In this document: positions 4,790 through 7,467 of the stretch, one piece after another
Position numbering within the stretch: the first letter of the stretch is position 1
Layout of the letters: every line of letters begins with the position of its first letter
Origin: Burkholderiales bacterium
Lineage (GTDB): Bacteria > Actinomycetota > Thermoleophilia > Gaiellales > Gaiellaceae
Assembly: GCA_025935595.1 (NCBI GenBank)
Contig: JAICUZ010000123.1
Location: 1 to 7,467, forward strand
Reading direction: 5' to 3'
DNA length: 7,467 bases
Made by a program: the position numbers and the translations under genes
Notes under the pieces: model-generated
What the model saw: only the letters and a program-made list of their open reading frames with translations
Databases searched by the model: none
Told to the model about the DNA's origin: nothing

Positions 4790-6113
4790 GTGCTCGTCGC
4801 CTGCATTCTCGGATCCGTCATCGTCTTCGTCGACTCGACGGTCGTCAACGTGGCACTGCCGGCCATGCAGAGAGACCTCGGCGGCGGCCTCGCGTTACAG
4901 CAGTGGGTCGTCGACGCCTATCTCCTGACCCTCGGCTCGCTGCTCCTCGTCGGCGGCTCGCTGGGCGACCTGTTCGGTGCGCGACGCCTGTTCCTGATCG
5001 GGATCGTCGCGTTCGGAATCACCTCCATCGGCTGCGCGGCCGCTCCGGACGGCAACACACTGATCGTCGCGCGCGGCTTCCAGGGCATCGCCGGCGCGAT
5101 TCTCACACCCGCCGGCCTCGCAGTGATCGCCACCACGTTCTCGGGGGAGGCTCGCGGCGCCGCGATCGGCCAGTGGACCTCCTGGACGGGCGTCGCGTTC
5201 GTGATCGGCCCGCTCGTCGGCGGCTGGCTCGTGACCCACGCGTCGTGGCGGTGGGTGTTCATCATCAACGTCCCGTTGGCGATCGCCACGGCCGCGCTCG
5301 TCGCGTACGCCGTTCCGAGACGGCCGCGCCCGGAGGCCAGGCCGCGCGTCGACATCGTCGGCGGCGTACTCTGCGTGCTCGGGCTCGGCGGGCCGGTCTT
5401 CGCGCTGATCGAAGAGCCACGCCGTGGTTGGAGCTCACCGACGATCTTCGTGCCGCTCGTCGCCGGGGTCGTCTTCTTCGCGGCGTTCGTCTGGTGGGAG
5501 CACCACACGACGAACCCGATGCTTCCGCTCGGCCTCTTCTCGCGCCGGAACTTCACGTTCGCGAACGTCGAGACGCTCGCCGTCTACGCCGGGCTCTCGA
5601 CCCTCACCTTCTTCCTCGTGCTCTTCGTGCAACAACTCGCGGGGTACTCGGCTCTGAAGTCCGGCTTGGCGCTGCTCCCGATCACCGTCGTCATGTTCTT
5701 CCTGTCGCCCCGCGTCGGCCGGTTGTCGATGCGGCTCGGACCGCGCCTCTTCATGGGCGGCGGGCCGCTCGTCGCGGCTGTAGCGCTCGCTTTCCTCGTC
5801 CGCCTCACGCCGGGGTTCGACTACTGGACGGAGCTTCTACCGCCGCTCGTCGTCTTCTCGCTCGGGCTGTCGCTGATCGTCGCACCGCTGACGGCCACGG
5901 TGCTCGCGGACGCGCACGAGAGCGACGCGGGGATCGCGAGCGGCGTCAACAACGCGGTGGCGCGTGTCGCCGGACTGCTCGGGATCGCGGTCGTCGGCGC
6001 CTCTGTCGCGGGCGGCGACAACACGCTCGACCTGTCAGGGTTCCGGCTCGCGATGTGGATCACGGTCGGGCTGATCGGTGCGGGCGGGCTCATCGGCTTC
6101 GCGGGGATACGGA

Positions 6114-6130
<17 letters not shown>
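4790..6130 (+). CDS. MFS exporter, DHA2 family (14 membrane segments, EmrB/QacA type)
   Basis: The product (446 residues from GTG 4790) is a proton-driven inner-membrane exporter of drug/metabolite type. The TM1 signature VDSTVVNVALP is the DHA2 motif (usually LDxTIVNVALP). Motif A follows TM2 as GSLGDLFGARR. Motif C-like Gly/Pro spacing is seen in TM5 (VAFVIGPLVGGWL). Hydrophobic segments can be counted to 14, ending with a short tail after TM14. The start is uncertain: GTG 4790 puts TM1 right at the N-terminus, while the usual short basic lead (here PSAPRNR) would need a non-standard start such as CTG 4763. No good ribosome site is seen for either. The 3' end overlaps the ABC ATPase by 17 bases, so they are likely one operon. 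The cargo cannot be read from sequence; antibiotics, dyes or a cellular metabolite are all possible. Confidence 0.9.
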
Positions 6131-7069
<939 letters not shown>

Positions 7070-7070
<1 letters not shown>

Positions 7071-7467
7071 TGGGCGGCGGTGGCGGCCCCGTCATCCCGG
7101 ACTTCGGCCACGGCGACTCGTGCGTCACCGGCGACCACACGTTCTGCTGGAGCTGGGTGCGCGAGCACTGGGGCGACACGCTCGGCCCGGCCCTGTGGCA
7201 GCACGTCGAGCTCACGGTGATCGCGGTCGTGATCGGGTTCGCGATCGCGTTTCCGCTCGCTCTCCTGGCTCACCGCTTTCGCAGCCTCGAGCAGCCGCTC
7301 GGCACCGCCTCGGCGCTTCTCTACACGATTCCCAGCATCGCGCTCTTTCAGCTCCTCGTTCCGTTCACCGGCATCACGTGGACGAGTGTGGAGATCGCGC
7401 TCGTCGCGTACACGCTGGTCATCCTCTTCCCGAACATCGTCGCGGGGCTCCGCAACGTCCCTGAGGA
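7070..7467 (+). CDS. opuCB: Osmoprotectant ABC transporter permease, 3' end outside the window
   Basis: ATG at 7070 shares its A with the ATPase stop (TGATG), and the frame stays open through the window end (132 codons plus two bases). Residues 46-68 (VELTVIAVVIGFAIAF...) form the first membrane helix of a BPD_transp_1 permease. LLYTIPSIALFQLLVPFTG (83-101) is the hallmark of OpuCB/ProW-type permeases, and AGLRNVPE (125-132) is the start of the EAA-type coupling loop that docks on the ATPase. The first 45 or so residues are unusual: a glycine run (2-6), then an acidic, His- and Cys-containing stretch with C18 and C26 and several Trp, likely outside the membrane. The permease pairs with the preceding ATPase; a substrate-binding protein and perhaps a second permease are expected beyond the window. 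Confidence 0.92.

Noticed and set aside
4726..4866. N-terminal extension of the cupin up to 4866
   Set aside because: It overlaps the exporter's TM1 coding region and lacks cupin sequence, and a strong ribosome site at 4735-4743 points to TTG 4725.
6078..6113. Earlier GTG start for the ABC ATPase
   Set aside because: It would add 12 residues read from the exporter's last helix codons in another frame. ATG 6114 matches the normal ATPase start.

Overview
The window is a GC-rich, tightly packed bacterial chromosome segment with no RNA gene, CRISPR array, insertion sequence or phage gene. I infer an actinobacterium-like, high-GC organism, most plausibly from a deep lineage such as Thermoleophilia (Gaiellales/Solirubrobacterales). 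The reasons are GTG/TTG starts, stop/start overlaps of 1-4 bases, a TrpC-TrpF fusion with an unusually short TrpF half, and a TrpA that lacks the usual N-terminal segment. This placement rests on remembered resemblance, not on a search.

Positions 1-3620 (+ strand) are the 3' part of a tryptophan operon: the end of a trpC-trpF fusion, then trpB and trpA. They are joined by ATGA and GTGA overlaps, so translation is probably coupled. A fourth gene is joined by another GTGA overlap: a flavoprotein amine oxidase of the monomeric sarcosine oxidase / N-methyltryptophan oxidase family. It is not a known tryptophan-synthesis enzyme, and its coupling to trpA is a point of interest.

Positions 3617-4332 form a compact regulatory module. 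A MarR-family repressor gene (- strand) meets the oxidase gene tail to tail, with the two stop codons sharing bases. Upstream of marR is a perfect 16-bp palindrome (4139-4154). It overlaps the -35 box of a well-formed promoter pointing right (TTGACG, 17 nt, TAGTCT) and a -10-like box pointing left. The rightward promoter leads to a strong ribosome binding site and a 35-codon ORF (4210-4317) that looks like a real small protein gene. That ORF holds an 8-bp GC hairpin, and a second small hairpin exactly fills the 15 bases between its stop and the stop of the next gene.

Positions 4333-7467 hold a single-domain cupin (- strand, probably TTG start) and, diverging from it, an operon: a 14-TM DHA2-type MFS exporter, then an osmoprotectant-type (OpuC/ProV-like) ABC ATPase with a short CBS-like tail, then the matching permease, cut by the window end. 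These three are also overlapped (17 bases, then 1 base).

The most noteworthy parts are the palindrome-controlled small ORF, the oxidase fused onto the trp operon by translational coupling, the compressed TrpF domain, and the pairing of an efflux pump with an osmolyte importer. I see no large unprecedented multi-gene system here.
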